Shown: in pieces, positions 27,628 through 36,496 of the stretch | Numbering within the stretch: position 1 is the stretch's first letter | Layout: the number at the start of each line of letters is the position of its first letter | Source of the DNA: Chloroflexota bacterium | GTDB lineage: Bacteria; Chloroflexota; Limnocylindria; Limnocylindrales; CSP1-4 | Assembly (NCBI GenBank): GCA_021802825.1 | Contig: JAJZRG010000022.1 | Location: forward strand, 1 to 48,360 | Reading direction: 5' to 3' | DNA length: 48,360 nucleotides | Made by a program: the position numbers and the translations under genes | Notes under the pieces: generated by a model | What the model was told of the DNA's origin: nothing | Seen by the model: only the letters and a program-made list of their open reading frames with translations | Databases searched by the model: none

Positions 27628-29351
27628 GCCACCTCCTCCTCGGTGACCTGGGACAGCACAATCTCGCGGTAGGTCTCGCAGCTGGCCATCAGCTCGCTGT
27701 GGGTGCCGACGTCGGCGACGCGCCCCTCGTCGAGGACCACGATCTGGTCTGCGTGGAGGATCGTGCCCACCCGCTGCGCGACGATGATCACCGTCGCCTC
27801 ACCGAGCTCCCGAGCGAGCGCGGCGCGGAGGCGGGCGTCCGTCCGGAAGTCGAGGGCTGAGAAGCTGTCGTCGAAGACATAGATGTCGGGGCGCCGCACG
27901 AGCGCCCGCGCGATGGCGAGCCGCTGGCGCTGGCCGCCCGAGACATTGGTGCCGCCCTGGGAGATCGGCGACTCGAGGCCATCGTCCATCTCGGCCACGA
28001 AGTCCTTGCCCTGGGCGATGTCGAGCGCTCTCCACAGGGCGGCATCGTCGGCCTGCTCGTCGCCGTAGCGCAGGTTGGACGCAATCGTGCCGCCGAACAG
28101 ATACGCCTTCTGCGGGATCATGCCGATCCGCCGCCACAGGTCCTGGCGGTCGAACGCCCGCACGTCCACGCCGTCCACCAGGACGCTGCCGGAGGTCGCG
28201 TCGTAGAGGCGCGGGATGAGGTTGATGAGCGTCGACTTGCCGCTGCCCGTGGAACCCACGATCGCGGTTGTCTCGCCTGGGCTGGCCGTGAAGCTGATCC
28301 CATGCAGGACGGGCTCCTCGGCGCCCGGGTAGCTGAACGAGACGTTGCGGAACTCCATGCGGCCGGTGCGTGGGGGCGAGACGGGGTCCGCCGGGTCCGT
28401 GATCGAGGGCACGGTGTCCAGAACCTCGTTGATGCGGCCGGCCGACACCTGGGCGCGCGGCACCATCACCAGCATCAGGGTGGCCCCGAGGACCGAGAAC
28501 AGCACCAGCATGATGTACTGCAGGAAGGCGGTCAGGTTGCCGATGGGCATCCCGCCCGAGTCCACGCGGACACCTCCGAAGTAGGTCACCGCAATCTGGC
28601 TCAGGTTCATGATCAGGAAGATCGTGGGCATCGTGATCGCGAACAGCCGGTTGACCGACAGGGCGGTGGTCATCAGGTCCCGGCTGGCGTCGTCGAACCG
28701 CTCTTCCTCGTGGCGCGTCCGCACGAACGCCCGGATCACGCGCACGCCCGAGAGGGTCTCGCGCATGACCAGGTTGATCTGGTCGACCTTCTTCTGCATG
28801 ACCTGGAACAGGGGGATCGCACGCGACATGACGATCCCCACCACGATCAGCAGGATGGGCACGATGACCACCAGGATCCCCGTGAGCGGGACGTCCTGGC
28901 GCAGGGCCATGATCACGCCGCCGATGATCATCATCGGCGCGGAGAGCATCATGACCATCGCCATCAGGACGACCTGCTGCACCTGCTGCACGTCGTTGGT
29001 GTTCCGTGTGATGAGGCTCGCGGCTCCGAAGTGGTTGACCTCGACCTGGCTGAACGTCTCGACCTTGCGGAACAGCGCGTGGCGGATATCGCGGCCGAGG
29101 CCCATGGCCACATGCGCGGAGAAGAACACGGTGACGAACGAGCCGAGCATCAGAGCGAACGTGGCGAGGAGCATGGAGCCCCCGGTTCGCAGGATGTAGT
29201 CGGTGTCACCCTTTACGACGCCGTTGTTGATGATGTCCGCTTGGAGTTCGGGCAGGTAGAGGTTGCCCAGCGACTGGCCGAGCAGGAGCAGCAGGACGAG
29301 CGCGACGGACCACTTGTAGGGTCCGAGTTGGCGCCGCAGGAGCCGGATCAA
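27624..29351 (-). CDS. ABC exporter subunit with degenerate Walker B (heterodimer partner A)
   Basis: Half-transporter of 575 residues with six helices (MIRLLRRQLGPYKWSVALVL at the N-terminus) and one nucleotide-binding domain. Walker A is GSTGSGKST and the signature VSGGQRQRLAIARA is canonical, but Walker B reads YVFDDSFSALD with Asp in place of the catalytic Glu. This is complementary to partner B, so one canonical and one degenerate ATP site would form in the heterodimer. The start is TTG and overlaps the MarR stop as TTGA. The three genes form one operon. The transported compound is unknown. Confidence 0.93.
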   Translation of the reverse strand: MIRLLRRQLGPYKWSVALVLLLLLGQSLGNLYLPELQADIINNGVVKGDTDYILRTGGSMLLATFALMLGSFVTVFFSAHVAMGLGRDIRHALFRKVETFSQVEVNHFGAASLITRNTNDVQQVQQVVLMAMVMMLSAPMMIIGGVIMALRQDVPLTGILVVIVPILLIVVGIVMSRAIPLFQVMQKKVDQINLVMRETLSGVRVIRAFVRTRHEEERFDDASRDLMTTALSVNRLFAITMPTIFLIMNLSQIAVTYFGGVRVDSGGMPIGNLTAFLQYIMLVLFSVLGATLMLVMVPRAQVSAGRINEVLDTVPSITDPADPVSPPRTGRMEFRNVSFSYPGAEEPVLHGISFTASPGETTAIVGSTGSGKSTLINLIPRLYDATSGSVLVDGVDVRAFDRQDLWRRIGMIPQKAYLFGGTIASNLRYGDEQADDAALWRALDIAQGKDFVAEMDDGLESPISQGGTNVSGGQRQRLAIARALVRRPDIYVFDDSFSALDFRTDARLRAALARELGEATVIIVAQRVGTILHADQIVVLDEGRVADVGTHSELMASCETYREIVLSQVTEEEVA

Positions 29352-29869
29352 CGCGGTGCCTCCGAGCTGTCGGGTGGCGTGGATGGGAGGTTGTGGAACA
29401 GGGCCTCCCGCGCCTGGCGCATCGCGCGCATGCCCTGGAGGAGCGCCGCGGCATCGTCGTCGCTCAGGGCGTCGAGCAGGCGGACAAGCTTGTCCCGACG
29501 CTCGGAGGCGACGGTGGCGATGAGCCCCTCTCCCTGGGGCGTGAGCACGACGTGGATGACGCGGCGGTCCTCGGCGTCACGCTTGCGGGCCACGAGGCCG
29601 CGCTGCTCCATGCGATCCACGATCCCCGTGGCGCTCGCCTGGGAGACGTCGAGGAGCTCGGCGAGGCGGTTCATGGGCAGCGGGCCCTCACCCGAGAGCA
29701 CGAACAGCACGTTGAGGTGGACGAGACTCATCCGGCCGCCGGGCCAGTGGCGCATCTGGTGCAGATGGCGTTCTGGCATGACCGAGGTGAGCTCGTCGAT
29801 GAGCGACTGGCGAAGGTCTGGGGCGGGCATGGGAGGTGACGTTTGCCCTTCGTAATACATGATGATCAT
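29348..29869 (-). CDS. MarR-family transcriptional regulator
   Basis: Winged-helix regulator of 173 residues. The DNA-binding core is seen as LAELLDVSQASATGIVDRME followed by the wing VARKRDAEDRRVIHVVLTPQG, with dimer helices on either side. The ATG at 29869 has GGAG close upstream; initiation at 29860 or 29830 is possible. First gene of an operon with the two ABC exporter subunits, so it most likely represses that exporter and responds to one of its ligands. Confidence 0.92.
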   Translation of the reverse strand: MIIMYYEGQTSPPMPAPDLRQSLIDELTSVMPERHLHQMRHWPGGRMSLVHLNVLFVLSGEGPLPMNRLAELLDVSQASATGIVDRMEQRGLVARKRDAEDRRVIHVVLTPQGEGLIATVASERRDKLVRLLDALSDDDAAALLQGMRAMRQAREALFHNLPSTPPDSSEAPR

Positions 29870-29885
29870 CGGCTCCAGATGATCA
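29863..29885. promoter_or_regulatory. Candidate MarR operator
   Basis: TGATCA palindromes at 29863-29868 and 29880-29885 are 17 bases apart and cover the marR start codon and the sequence just before it. AT-rich palindromes are rare in this GC-rich window. Binding of the adjacent MarR protein here would block its own operon; this is inferred. No confident -35/-10 pair was found. Confidence 0.4.
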
Positions 29886-30130
29886 ATATGGCGTGAAGGA
29901 TATAGCCATGACCGGCGGATGTCCAGTGGTCCGGTCGTGGGGGCTCATGCGCGGGCTGACAGGCGAATGCGCGCATCCGGTCCGGGGCGTGTGCAGATCG
30001 TGGGCAGGAGGCGGCGCGCGCGGCTCGCAGCGAGGTCTCCGCCATCCCACAGCCGTCGCACAGCCTGGGCCGCGAGAGTGGGCGCTGAACCCGAGAGTTC
30101 GGGGAATGCACAAGGGAGGTCCCGAGTCCC

Positions 30131-30679
30131 ATGTTCCGCTTCTTCGCTCGCCGCAGGACACGCCGGCTTCGCCGCCGGATGCGCTTCGCCGTTTTCGGGG
30201 TGCCGTTCCTTGCCGTGGGTGCGCTCGCACTGCCCGCGACGTCGCTGGCGGCCTCGGTGGCAGGCACTCCGGCGGCGGATCACCTCGTGGGTACATCCCG
30301 CGCCGACGTGGTCCACGGTCTGGGCGGCAACGATTGGATCGACGGCCGGGCCGGGAACGACTGGCTCTATGGCGACGCGGGCAACGACGCGATCTACGGT
30401 GGCGACGGCGCTGACCACATCTACGGCGGCACCGGGAACGACTGGCTCTACGGTGGCGCGGGCGCGGACGTGATCAGCGGTGGCGACGGTAACGACCACA
30501 TCTGGGGTGGCGCGGGGCCGGACACGATCTTCGGCGGCCCCGGCGACGACGTGATCGTTGTGGGCTACGACCACGCGAAGGACGTGGTCCACTGCGGCGA
30601 CGGGAAGGACACCGTGTACGCGGGCCCGACCGACGTGGTCGCGTCGGACTGCGAGATCGTGATTCGCGTGGGCGATTGA
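30131..30679 (+). CDS. Secreted RTX-type calcium-binding repeat protein
   Basis: Small protein of 182 residues. A basic stretch rich in Arg is followed by a hydrophobic signal segment (FAVFGVPFLAVGALALPATS) ending near LAASVAG. The rest is nine tandem nonapeptides of the GGxGxDxUx type, for example GGTGNDWLY, GGAGADVIS and GGDGNDHIW, which fold as a calcium-binding beta-roll. A short capping region has two cysteines (VHCGDG and SDCEIV). The protein has no catalytic domain. The signal indicates general secretion, and the gene is alone: no type I secretion genes are nearby. An AAGGGAGG site lies upstream of the ATG. The 260-base gap before it (29870-30130) shows only the candidate MarR site. 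Confidence 0.9.
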   Translation: MFRFFARRRTRRLRRRMRFAVFGVPFLAVGALALPATSLAASVAGTPAADHLVGTSRADVVHGLGGNDWIDGRAGNDWLYGDAGNDAIYGGDGADHIYGGTGNDWLYGGAGADVISGGDGNDHIWGGAGPDTIFGGPGDDVIVVGYDHAKDVVHCGDGKDTVYAGPTDVVASDCEIVIRVGD

Positions 30680-30747
30680 GGCGCCCAATTCGACCTTCGA
30701 ACCCTGGCCCCGTCCTGCTCAGGGCGGGGCCGATCCGTCGGTTGGGG

Positions 30748-31572
30748 CTAGGTGCGCCTGCGGACCTTCCAGACCTCCTCCGCCGGCCATCGCGTGGCCC
30801 AGTCCGAGCCCTTGGGCATCCAGCGCGAGGTGGCGTCGGCTGGCGTCTGGGGCTCGAGCAGCTCGAGAATCTCGAAGCCGGAGGCCGTGAACAGCCGGAT
30901 CCAGTCGCCGTGCGTCAGGTGGAACTCGACCGACGTGTCGCCCGGCCACACGATTCGGCTCGTCCCGAACTGCGATCGCAGGAGGCGTTCGGTGGGGGGC
31001 TCGTCCTCATCGTCCGGGGAGGCGAGGAAGTACAGGAAGCTGTTGGTGAGGACGTGGAGCCGCCCCCCGGGCCGCAGGAGCCTCGCCGACTCGGGGACCC
31101 AGGCCTCAGGGTCCGCCCACAGCACCGCGCCGTACTCGCTGATCGCGAAGTCGAACGAGGCGTCGGGGTAGGGGACCCGCTCCGCGTTGTCCAGCAGGAT
31201 CGGGAACTCCAGGCCGTGCTCGCGCTGGAGGCGGGCTGCGGTCTCGAGCTGGCGCGGTGAGTTGTCGATGCCGACGACCCGGGCGCCGCGGCGGGCCATC
31301 CAGGCCGAGACATAGGCCGTGCCGCAGCCGAGCTCGATCGCGTCCCTGCCGGCCAGGTCGTCGGGGAGCATCCGAAGCTGGGCTTCGGGCAGGCCGAAGA
31401 TCCCCCAGCGCTCCTCGCCCGGCCCGAGGCGCCATGAGCGCTCGCCGGGCTCGATGAAGCGCTCCGCGTAGTGGTCCCAGGCGTCACGATTCGCAGCCAC
31501 GTGCTCGGGCAGGGCCTCGCGAGCGGCCGCGAGGTCGGCGGCGAGCTCGGTGGTCGATCGGTCCGTGCCCAT
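30748..31572 (-). CDS. Class I SAM-dependent methyltransferase
   Basis: Methyltransferase of 274 residues. Motif I is AIELGCGTAYVSAWMARRGA, followed by VVGIDNSPRQ (acidic loop) and FDFAISEYGAVLWADPE (motif around the adenine), LLRPGGRL (post III). Domain length is usual. The ATG has GGGGAGG five bases upstream and lies one base after the stop of the luciferase-like oxidoreductase gene, so the two are co-transcribed. The substrate is not known; a small-molecule target is likely. Confidence 0.9.
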   Translation of the reverse strand: MGTDRSTTELAADLAAAREALPEHVAANRDAWDHYAERFIEPGERSWRLGPGEERWGIFGLPEAQLRMLPDDLAGRDAIELGCGTAYVSAWMARRGARVVGIDNSPRQLETAARLQREHGLEFPILLDNAERVPYPDASFDFAISEYGAVLWADPEAWVPESARLLRPGGRLHVLTNSFLYFLASPDDEDEPPTERLLRSQFGTSRIVWPGDTSVEFHLTHGDWIRLFTASGFEILELLEPQTPADATSRWMPKGSDWATRWPAEEVWKVRRRT

Positions 31573-31573
31573 G

Positions 31574-32488
31574 TCAGCCTCCCCGGTGCTTCGCGGCGGC
31601 CGCCGCCAGGAGCTCCACGAGCCGCGTGCCGTTCGGCCGGAGGTCGAATTGGACGTGGCCCACGCCGAGGTCGCGCCAGGCGTCGAGCGCCCGGGCCACC
31701 GCGTCCACGTCGGGGGGCAGCGCGTCGGCCGGGATCGGCCGGCCCTCCGCGGGCGCTTGGCTATCGATCACCAGGCCAACCGTCACCTCGACCGCCGCCG
31801 GGTCACGGCCCTCCGCCTCGCAGGCCGCGACCAGTTCGGCCCGGCGCGTGCGGAATCGGTCGGTCGGCATGCCGAACCACGCGGCATTCCAAGCGTCGGC
31901 CTGGCGGGCGGTCAGACGCAGCATCCGCTCGCCCTTGGCGGCGATGAGGATGGGGATCCGCCCGGGCAACCGCGTCGGGCGGGGCGGCGGCGGCAGCAGC
32001 ACGGCGTCGTGGGCCTCGTGCCACTGGCCGCGGAACGTGACCCGCTCGCCTCGGACCAGCGGCAGGGCGACGGCGAGGAACTCCTCGAACCGTCCCACGC
32101 GGTGGTCGAACGGGTAGCCGAAGGCTTCGTACTCGGGCTCGTGCCAACCGGCCCCGAGCCCCAGGATGAGCCGCCCGTCCGACACCTCGTCGATCGCGAC
32201 CGCCATCTTGGCCGTGACGCCGGGCGAACGGAATCCCGTCCCGAGCACGATCGTGCCCAGCGCGATCCGGCTTGTCACCGCGGCGACCGCCGCGAGCATC
32301 GCGAGCGAATCGTGCGGCCCGTCCTCCTCGCCTGGGGCACGGTACAGGAGGTGGTCGTAGGCCCACAGGCTGTCGAGCCCGGCCTGCTCGGCGGTGAGCG
32401 CCACGTCGCGGATCGTCGGCCAGCGCGAGGCGCGCGGCCCGTCGCTGTCGTTGAGGGGTAGCACGGAGCCGATCTTCATACCCGACAT
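31574..32488 (-). CDS. LLM-class (luciferase-like) F420/flavin-dependent oxidoreductase
   Basis: TIM-barrel oxidoreductase of 304 residues, luciferase-like family. Marks: SLWAYDHLLYR near residue 40, AAVTSRIALGTIVLGTGFRSP, EVSDGRLILGLGAGWHEPEYEAFG and RIPILIAAKGERMLRLTARQADAWN. These are typical of F420-dependent members such as methylene-H4MPT reductase-like and glucose-6-phosphate dehydrogenase-like proteins. The cofactor cannot be proved from sequence. Initiation at MKIGS, three codons later, is possible. Operon with the following methyltransferase. Confidence 0.9.
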   Translation of the reverse strand: MSGMKIGSVLPLNDSDGPRASRWPTIRDVALTAEQAGLDSLWAYDHLLYRAPGEEDGPHDSLAMLAAVAAVTSRIALGTIVLGTGFRSPGVTAKMAVAIDEVSDGRLILGLGAGWHEPEYEAFGYPFDHRVGRFEEFLAVALPLVRGERVTFRGQWHEAHDAVLLPPPPRPTRLPGRIPILIAAKGERMLRLTARQADAWNAAWFGMPTDRFRTRRAELVAACEAEGRDPAAVEVTVGLVIDSQAPAEGRPIPADALPPDVDAVARALDAWRDLGVGHVQFDLRPNGTRLVELLAAAAAKHRGG

Positions 32489-32503
32489 GCTACGGGACCG
32501 AAG

Positions 32504-33439
32504 GTGGGGCGCATCCGCGACAATGGCGACGTGACCGCCTCGCCCAGCCTCGCCGCCCGGATCGCTGCCCGGGTCGAGCTGCGCCTCGTCATTGGGATCG
32601 CCGTCGCGATCGCCATGTGGGTGCTGGTGATCGCCTGGTCGGACCCCTCGGTCAACGCCTCACAGCCGTGGAACGGCCAGCCGGTCACCGCGCAGGACGC
32701 CCGCTCTTACTACGGGTTCGACTACGCGGATCTCTACGCCGGCCGAACGGACTGGAATGCCATTGGTGCCTACCCGTACTCGCCCGCCTTCGCCCAGTTG
32801 CTGTACCCGCTCAACCTGCTGCCGTGGCCGGCCTTCGTCGCGGTCTGGACCGCGATCCTGATCGCCGCCGTGTGGCTCCTCACAGGCCCTGAGTACTTCC
32901 TGCTGGGCCTCGCCGTGGGCGCCATGGAGATCGCGGGCGGGAACGTATCGCTCCTGCTCGCGCTGGCGATCGTCAAGGGCTTCCGCCACCCGTGGGCCTG
33001 GGCCTTCGTGCTGCTGACCAAGATCACGCCCGGGGTTGGGCTCCTGTGGTTCGCCCTCCGTCGCGAGTGGCGGAGCCTCGCCATTGCACTCGGGGCGACG
33101 GCCGCGATCGCCGCGGCCTCGTGCCTGCTCATGCCGCAGGCGTGGCGCGATTGGGTTGACCTGCTCCGCGGCAACACGGGCAAGGGCGGCACCTGGGCCG
33201 CGATCCCCATCCCGCTGTTGGTTCGCGCCCCGATCGGTGTGGCGCTGATCGCCTGGGGCGCACTCCGGAACCAGCGCTGGACCGTGCCGGTGGGCGCGAT
33301 GCTGGCGCTGCCCGCGCTGTGGTACGGGTCGCTCTCGATCCTGCTTGCGGTGCTGCCGCTCACGACGCGCGAGGAGCGGGCGCGTGCGTGGGCGCTGGTC
33401 CGCTCGGCGGTGGGCCGCGCGCCGGAGCCGCGATCGTGA
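32504..33439 (+). CDS. GT87-like (DUF2029) integral membrane protein
   Basis: Polytopic membrane protein of about 300 residues with about eight hydrophobic segments. The stretch YPYSPAFAQLLYPLNLLPW is typical of the GT87 family of polyprenyl-phosphate-sugar glycosyltransferases, and FVLLTKITPGVGLLWF fits the same family. It is shorter than usual (about 400). The start may be the GTG at 32504 or the GTG at 32531; there is no clear ribosome-binding site for either. Divergent from the luciferase-like gene. Envelope glycan assembly is the likely setting. Confidence 0.7.
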   Translation: MGRIRDNGDVTASPSLAARIAARVELRLVIGIAVAIAMWVLVIAWSDPSVNASQPWNGQPVTAQDARSYYGFDYADLYAGRTDWNAIGAYPYSPAFAQLLYPLNLLPWPAFVAVWTAILIAAVWLLTGPEYFLLGLAVGAMEIAGGNVSLLLALAIVKGFRHPWAWAFVLLTKITPGVGLLWFALRREWRSLAIALGATAAIAAASCLLMPQAWRDWVDLLRGNTGKGGTWAAIPIPLLVRAPIGVALIAWGALRNQRWTVPVGAMLALPALWYGSLSILLAVLPLTTREERARAWALVRSAVGRAPEPRS

Positions 33440-33464
33440 CGACGCAGTCGTCGGCCGCCGCCCG

Positions 33465-33509
33465 GCGCTGACGTCGCGGGCGCTGACGTCGCGGGCGCTG
33501 ACGTCGTGC
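33465..33509. repeat. 15-bp tandem repeat, three copies
   Basis: The unit GCGCTGACGTCGCGG occurs at 33465-33479 and 33480-33494 and with two changes at 33495-33509, in the 80-base gap between convergent genes. No hairpin with a T tract was found here. Confidence 0.8.
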
Positions 33510-33519
33510 CTCGCGGACC

Positions 33520-34731
33520 TCAGGCGCCCGAGGCGACCACCGCGGCGAGCGCATCGGCGAACGGGTCGAGGTTCGCCGCCGTGAAGCCGGCCACGTTGAT
33601 TCGACCCTTGCCGACCACGTAGACGCCGTGCTCCTCCCGGAGCCGCGCGACCTGCCCGGTTGACAGGCCGAGCAGCGCGAACATGCCGCGCTGGGTGGCG
33701 ATTCCGCTCCAGTCTCCAGGGATGTGCCGAGCCTCGAGGGCGCCGACGACCGCACGCCGGTTGTCCTTGATCCGCGCCCGCATCGCGGCCAGCTCAACCT
33801 CCCAGCGCGGCCGAAGCTCGGCGTCGGCGAGGACCGTGCGGACGATGTCGGCGCCGTGTGCGGGCGGGTTCGAGTAGTTGACCCGGATCGCGAACTTCAC
33901 ATGCGACTGGACCGCGTCGGCGTCGGCGGCCGAGCGGGCGATGACGAGCATCGCGCCCACCCGCTCCGAGTAGAGCGAGAACGTCTTGGAGAAGGAGGTC
34001 GAGACGAGCAGCTCGGCGCCCGGCCGCACCAGCTCCAGCAGGCCGGCGGCGTCCTCGCGCAGCCCATCGCCGAAGCCCTGATACGCGAGGTCCACGATCG
34101 GCAGGAGGCGCCGCTCCTCGATCAGGTCGCCGAGTCGCCGCCAGAGCTCGGGCGAGGGGTCCACGCCGGTCGGGTTGTGGCAGGCCCCGTGGAGCAGGAC
34201 GATGTCGCCGGGGCTCGCCTCGCCGAGGACCGCGAGCGTCGCCTCCGCGTCGATGCGGCGGCCGGTCGCGTCGGTGTACGGGTAGGTGCGGACCTTGAAG
34301 CCCGCGGCGTGGAACATCTGCGGGTGGTTGGGCCAGGTGGGCTCGCTCATCCACAGCGTCTCGGAGGCGCCCGTCTGGCGGAGCAGGTCGGCGGCAACCC
34401 GCAGGCCGCCGGTCCCGCCCGGCGTCTGGGTCGCCAGCGCCCGGCCCGACACCACCGCCTCGTGCTCCGGGCCCAGGACCAGCTGGCGCACCAGCTCCCG
34501 ATAGGCGGCCTCGCCGTCGATGGGCCGGTACAGCTTCGTCGTCGCGGCGTCCGCCAGCCGCCGCTCGGCCTCGATCACGGTCGCGAGCATCGGCGTCTTG
34601 CCGGTCTCGTCCACGAACACGCCGGCCGACAGGTTGACCTTGTTGGGGCGGGGATCGTTGCGGTAGGCCTCGGCCAGGCCGAGGATCGGGTCGGCCGGCG
34701 CGGCGACGCGGGCGAAGGAGGGGAGCGACAT
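33520..34731 (-). CDS. Aspartate/aromatic amino-acid aminotransferase (class I)
   Basis: Fold-type I PLP aminotransferase of 403 residues, AspC/TyrB branch. Marks: NKVNLSAGVFVDETGKTP near the N-terminus, YRPIDGEAAYRELV, HGACHNPTGVDP (cofactor region), PIVDLAYQGFGDG and the PLP lysine K249 in SFSKTFSLYSERVGA. The C-terminal INVAGF replaces the usual R-x-N-x-A-G substrate motif closely (GRINVAGF). Full length. Convergent with the GT87-like gene, and no operon partner is visible. Substrate preference between aspartate and aromatic amino acids is not decidable. Confidence 0.93.
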   Translation of the reverse strand: MSLPSFARVAAPADPILGLAEAYRNDPRPNKVNLSAGVFVDETGKTPMLATVIEAERRLADAATTKLYRPIDGEAAYRELVRQLVLGPEHEAVVSGRALATQTPGGTGGLRVAADLLRQTGASETLWMSEPTWPNHPQMFHAAGFKVRTYPYTDATGRRIDAEATLAVLGEASPGDIVLLHGACHNPTGVDPSPELWRRLGDLIEERRLLPIVDLAYQGFGDGLREDAAGLLELVRPGAELLVSTSFSKTFSLYSERVGAMLVIARSAADADAVQSHVKFAIRVNYSNPPAHGADIVRTVLADAELRPRWEVELAAMRARIKDNRRAVVGALEARHIPGDWSGIATQRGMFALLGLSTGQVARLREEHGVYVVGKGRINVAGFTAANLDPFADALAAVVASGA

Positions 34732-34824
34732 GGGGGACCTCGACGCAGGGCTCAGGCGGGGCGCCAGCAGGACTCTACACGGGGTGCCCGTTGGGGGCGA
34801 ACGGTGCGGCCGGCGACGCGTCTC

Positions 34825-35568
34825 TCAGAGCGAGGCCGCTCGCCCCAGCGCGGCGCCGATGGCGTACGTGACCAGGGCCGCGGCGAGCCCAAGGCCCACC
34901 TGGCGTGCGCCGACCAGCAACGGCGGCCGGTGCGTCAGCGTGGACACGGCGGCGCCGACGGCGAACAGGGCCGCCGTGGACAGGCCGAGCGCGCCCCAGA
35001 AGGCGGCGGCGCCCGTCGCGACGAGATACGGCACCACCGGCACCAGGGCGCCGAGCGAGAACGCGACGAAGCTGCTGGCGCCGGCCGACACAGGCGATCC
35101 CATCGTCTGCTCGGACAGGCCGATCTCCTCGCGGACGAATGTCTCGACGGCCGTCTCGTGGTCCGCCATGACGCGGGTGACGATCAGGTCAGCCTCCTGC
35201 CGCGACAACCCCCTCGAGCGGTAGATGTCCCGCAGGATCGCGGCCTCGGCGGACGGGTCCTCACGCAGCTGGTGACGCTCGAGGTGGACTTGGTAGTCGA
35301 GGATCTCGTGCTGGCTGCGGACGCTGATGTACTCGCCCATGGCCATCGAGAAGGCACCGGCGAGCAGGCCCGCGACGCCGGCGATGAGGATCGTGTGGCT
35401 GTCGTTGGACGCCGCGCCGACGCCCATGATCAGCGCGAGGTTGCTCACCGTGCCGTCCGAGAGCCCGAACACCACGGGCCGGACGATCGAGGCACCGGGC
35501 GTGTCGTGCGGTCCCTCGGGCGCCAGGAGCGATGACCAGCGGGCGCGGAGCGAGCCGAGGAACGACAC
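34825..35568 (-). CDS. VIT1/CCC1-family transporter
   Basis: Membrane protein of 247 residues in the vacuolar iron transporter family. Marks: VVFGLSDGTVSNLALIMGV in the first helix, FSMAMGEYISVRSQHEILDYQ after the second, then a cytosolic helical metal-binding section (Glu/Asp-rich, AILRDIYRSRGLSRQEADL) and three terminal helices. Family members move Fe(II) or Mn(II). Single gene, divergent from the glutaredoxin-like gene across 134 bases. Confidence 0.92.
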   Translation of the reverse strand: MSFLGSLRARWSSLLAPEGPHDTPGASIVRPVVFGLSDGTVSNLALIMGVGAASNDSHTILIAGVAGLLAGAFSMAMGEYISVRSQHEILDYQVHLERHQLREDPSAEAAILRDIYRSRGLSRQEADLIVTRVMADHETAVETFVREEIGLSEQTMGSPVSAGASSFVAFSLGALVPVVPYLVATGAAAFWGALGLSTAALFAVGAAVSTLTHRPPLLVGARQVGLGLAAALVTYAIGAALGRAASL

Positions 35569-35702
35569 GGCGGCGACCTCCTGGGGGCGGGGCTCGACGA
35601 GCGGATTGTCCCATCGGGAGCGTTTCGGGCGCGCAGCGCGGGCGGCCGCGAGTCTCCCATCGGCCCTCGCTGAAGTGGCCCGGCGTGCCCGACAATCAGG
35701 GC

Positions 35703-35984
35703 ATGACCGTCACCCACCCCGTCCCGAACCCCTCCACGCTCACCGTGTACGGCGCCGACTGGTGCGGCGACTGCCGCCGCTCGAAGCGCCTGCTCGACGC
35801 CCGCAAGGTTGGCTACGCGTGGGTGGACGTCGCCGCCCAGCCCGAGATCCGGGCGCAGCTGAGCGCGAGCGGCTACCCGGCGATCCCGGTCATCGTCCTG
35901 CGGGACGGCCGGATCCTCATGGAGCCGTCCGACGACGAGCTCAACGCCGCGCTGGACGCGGTGTCTTCGGCGCCTGCGCGCTGA
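35703..35984 (+). CDS. Glutaredoxin/mycoredoxin-like protein
   Basis: Small thioredoxin-fold protein of 93 residues with the redox motif WCGDC (CxxC) in VYGADWCGDCRRSKRLLD, the cis-Pro region GYPAIPVIVLRDG and an acidic C-terminus. The CGDC motif and the Arg-Arg-Ser-Lys after it resemble actinobacterial mycoredoxin-like proteins. Likely reduces mixed disulfides in the cytosol. Single gene, ended by a hairpin shared with the convergent gene. Confidence 0.85.
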   Translation: MTVTHPVPNPSTLTVYGADWCGDCRRSKRLLDARKVGYAWVDVAAQPEIRAQLSASGYPAIPVIVLRDGRILMEPSDDELNAALDAVSSAPAR

Positions 35985-35992
35985 CTCGGCGG

Positions 35993-36014
35993 GCGAGTAG
36001 GGGCCCTTACTCGC
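35993..36014. terminator. Hairpin between convergent genes
   Basis: GCGAGTA (35993-35999) pairs with TACTCGC (36008-36014), and two inner pairs close a GGCC loop, giving a 9-bp stem. It overlaps the stop of the minus-strand gene and could serve both directions. No T tract is present, so the call is tentative. Confidence 0.4.
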
Positions 36015-36369
36015 TCTCGGCGTCGTCGAGCTCGAGCAGCAGCTCGTAGGCCTCGTCGCCCAGGAACGCGCGCACGGCGGCCTCGGTCTCGGCCGTCACG
36101 TCCGCCGGTGCCTCGCCGTCGTCCTCGTCCGCCTCGACGTCGCCGCCCGCGAGCACGCTCATGACGCGCGACGGCGTCGGCTCCACCGCCCACTCGTCGC
36201 CCGTCTCGGGGTCCACGTCGAAGAACGAGACGGCGTCGATCTCGTACACCGTGCCGTCAGGGCGGGTGAGCGTGCACGCCCAGGAGTCCTCGTCGTCCAC
36301 GGGGCGGATGGTCAGCGACAGGCCGAGCGAGCGGAACAGCTCGCCGAGTGTGGCGGGGGAGTCAGTCAT
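36007..36369 (-). CDS. Small acidic protein of unknown function
   Basis: Protein of 120 residues, strongly acidic, especially in EADEDDGEAPADVTAETEAA and the end LLLELDDAESE. The first half looks folded (LFRSLGLSLTIRPVDDEDSW, TYEIDAVSFFDVDPETG-like strand pattern). I do not recognise the family. The ATG at 36369 has AGAGG nine bases upstream; the frame continues to 36525 without support. Convergent with the glutaredoxin-like gene and divergent from the nucleotide-sugar dehydrogenase. Confidence 0.65.
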   Translation of the reverse strand: MTDSPATLGELFRSLGLSLTIRPVDDEDSWACTLTRPDGTVYEIDAVSFFDVDPETGDEWAVEPTPSRVMSVLAGGDVEADEDDGEAPADVTAETEAAVRAFLGDEAYELLLELDDAESE

Positions 36370-36496
36370 GGGAGGCGTCCTCTCACGGGGATGCGGGGAT
36401 AGTGCGCCGAGCGTAGCGCGTGTGTCCAAGGCCCGCCGGGCGGGTGGCCGCCTGAGAGTGGCCTCCCGGTCGCGCCCGGCGGCTATCCTTGGCGCC

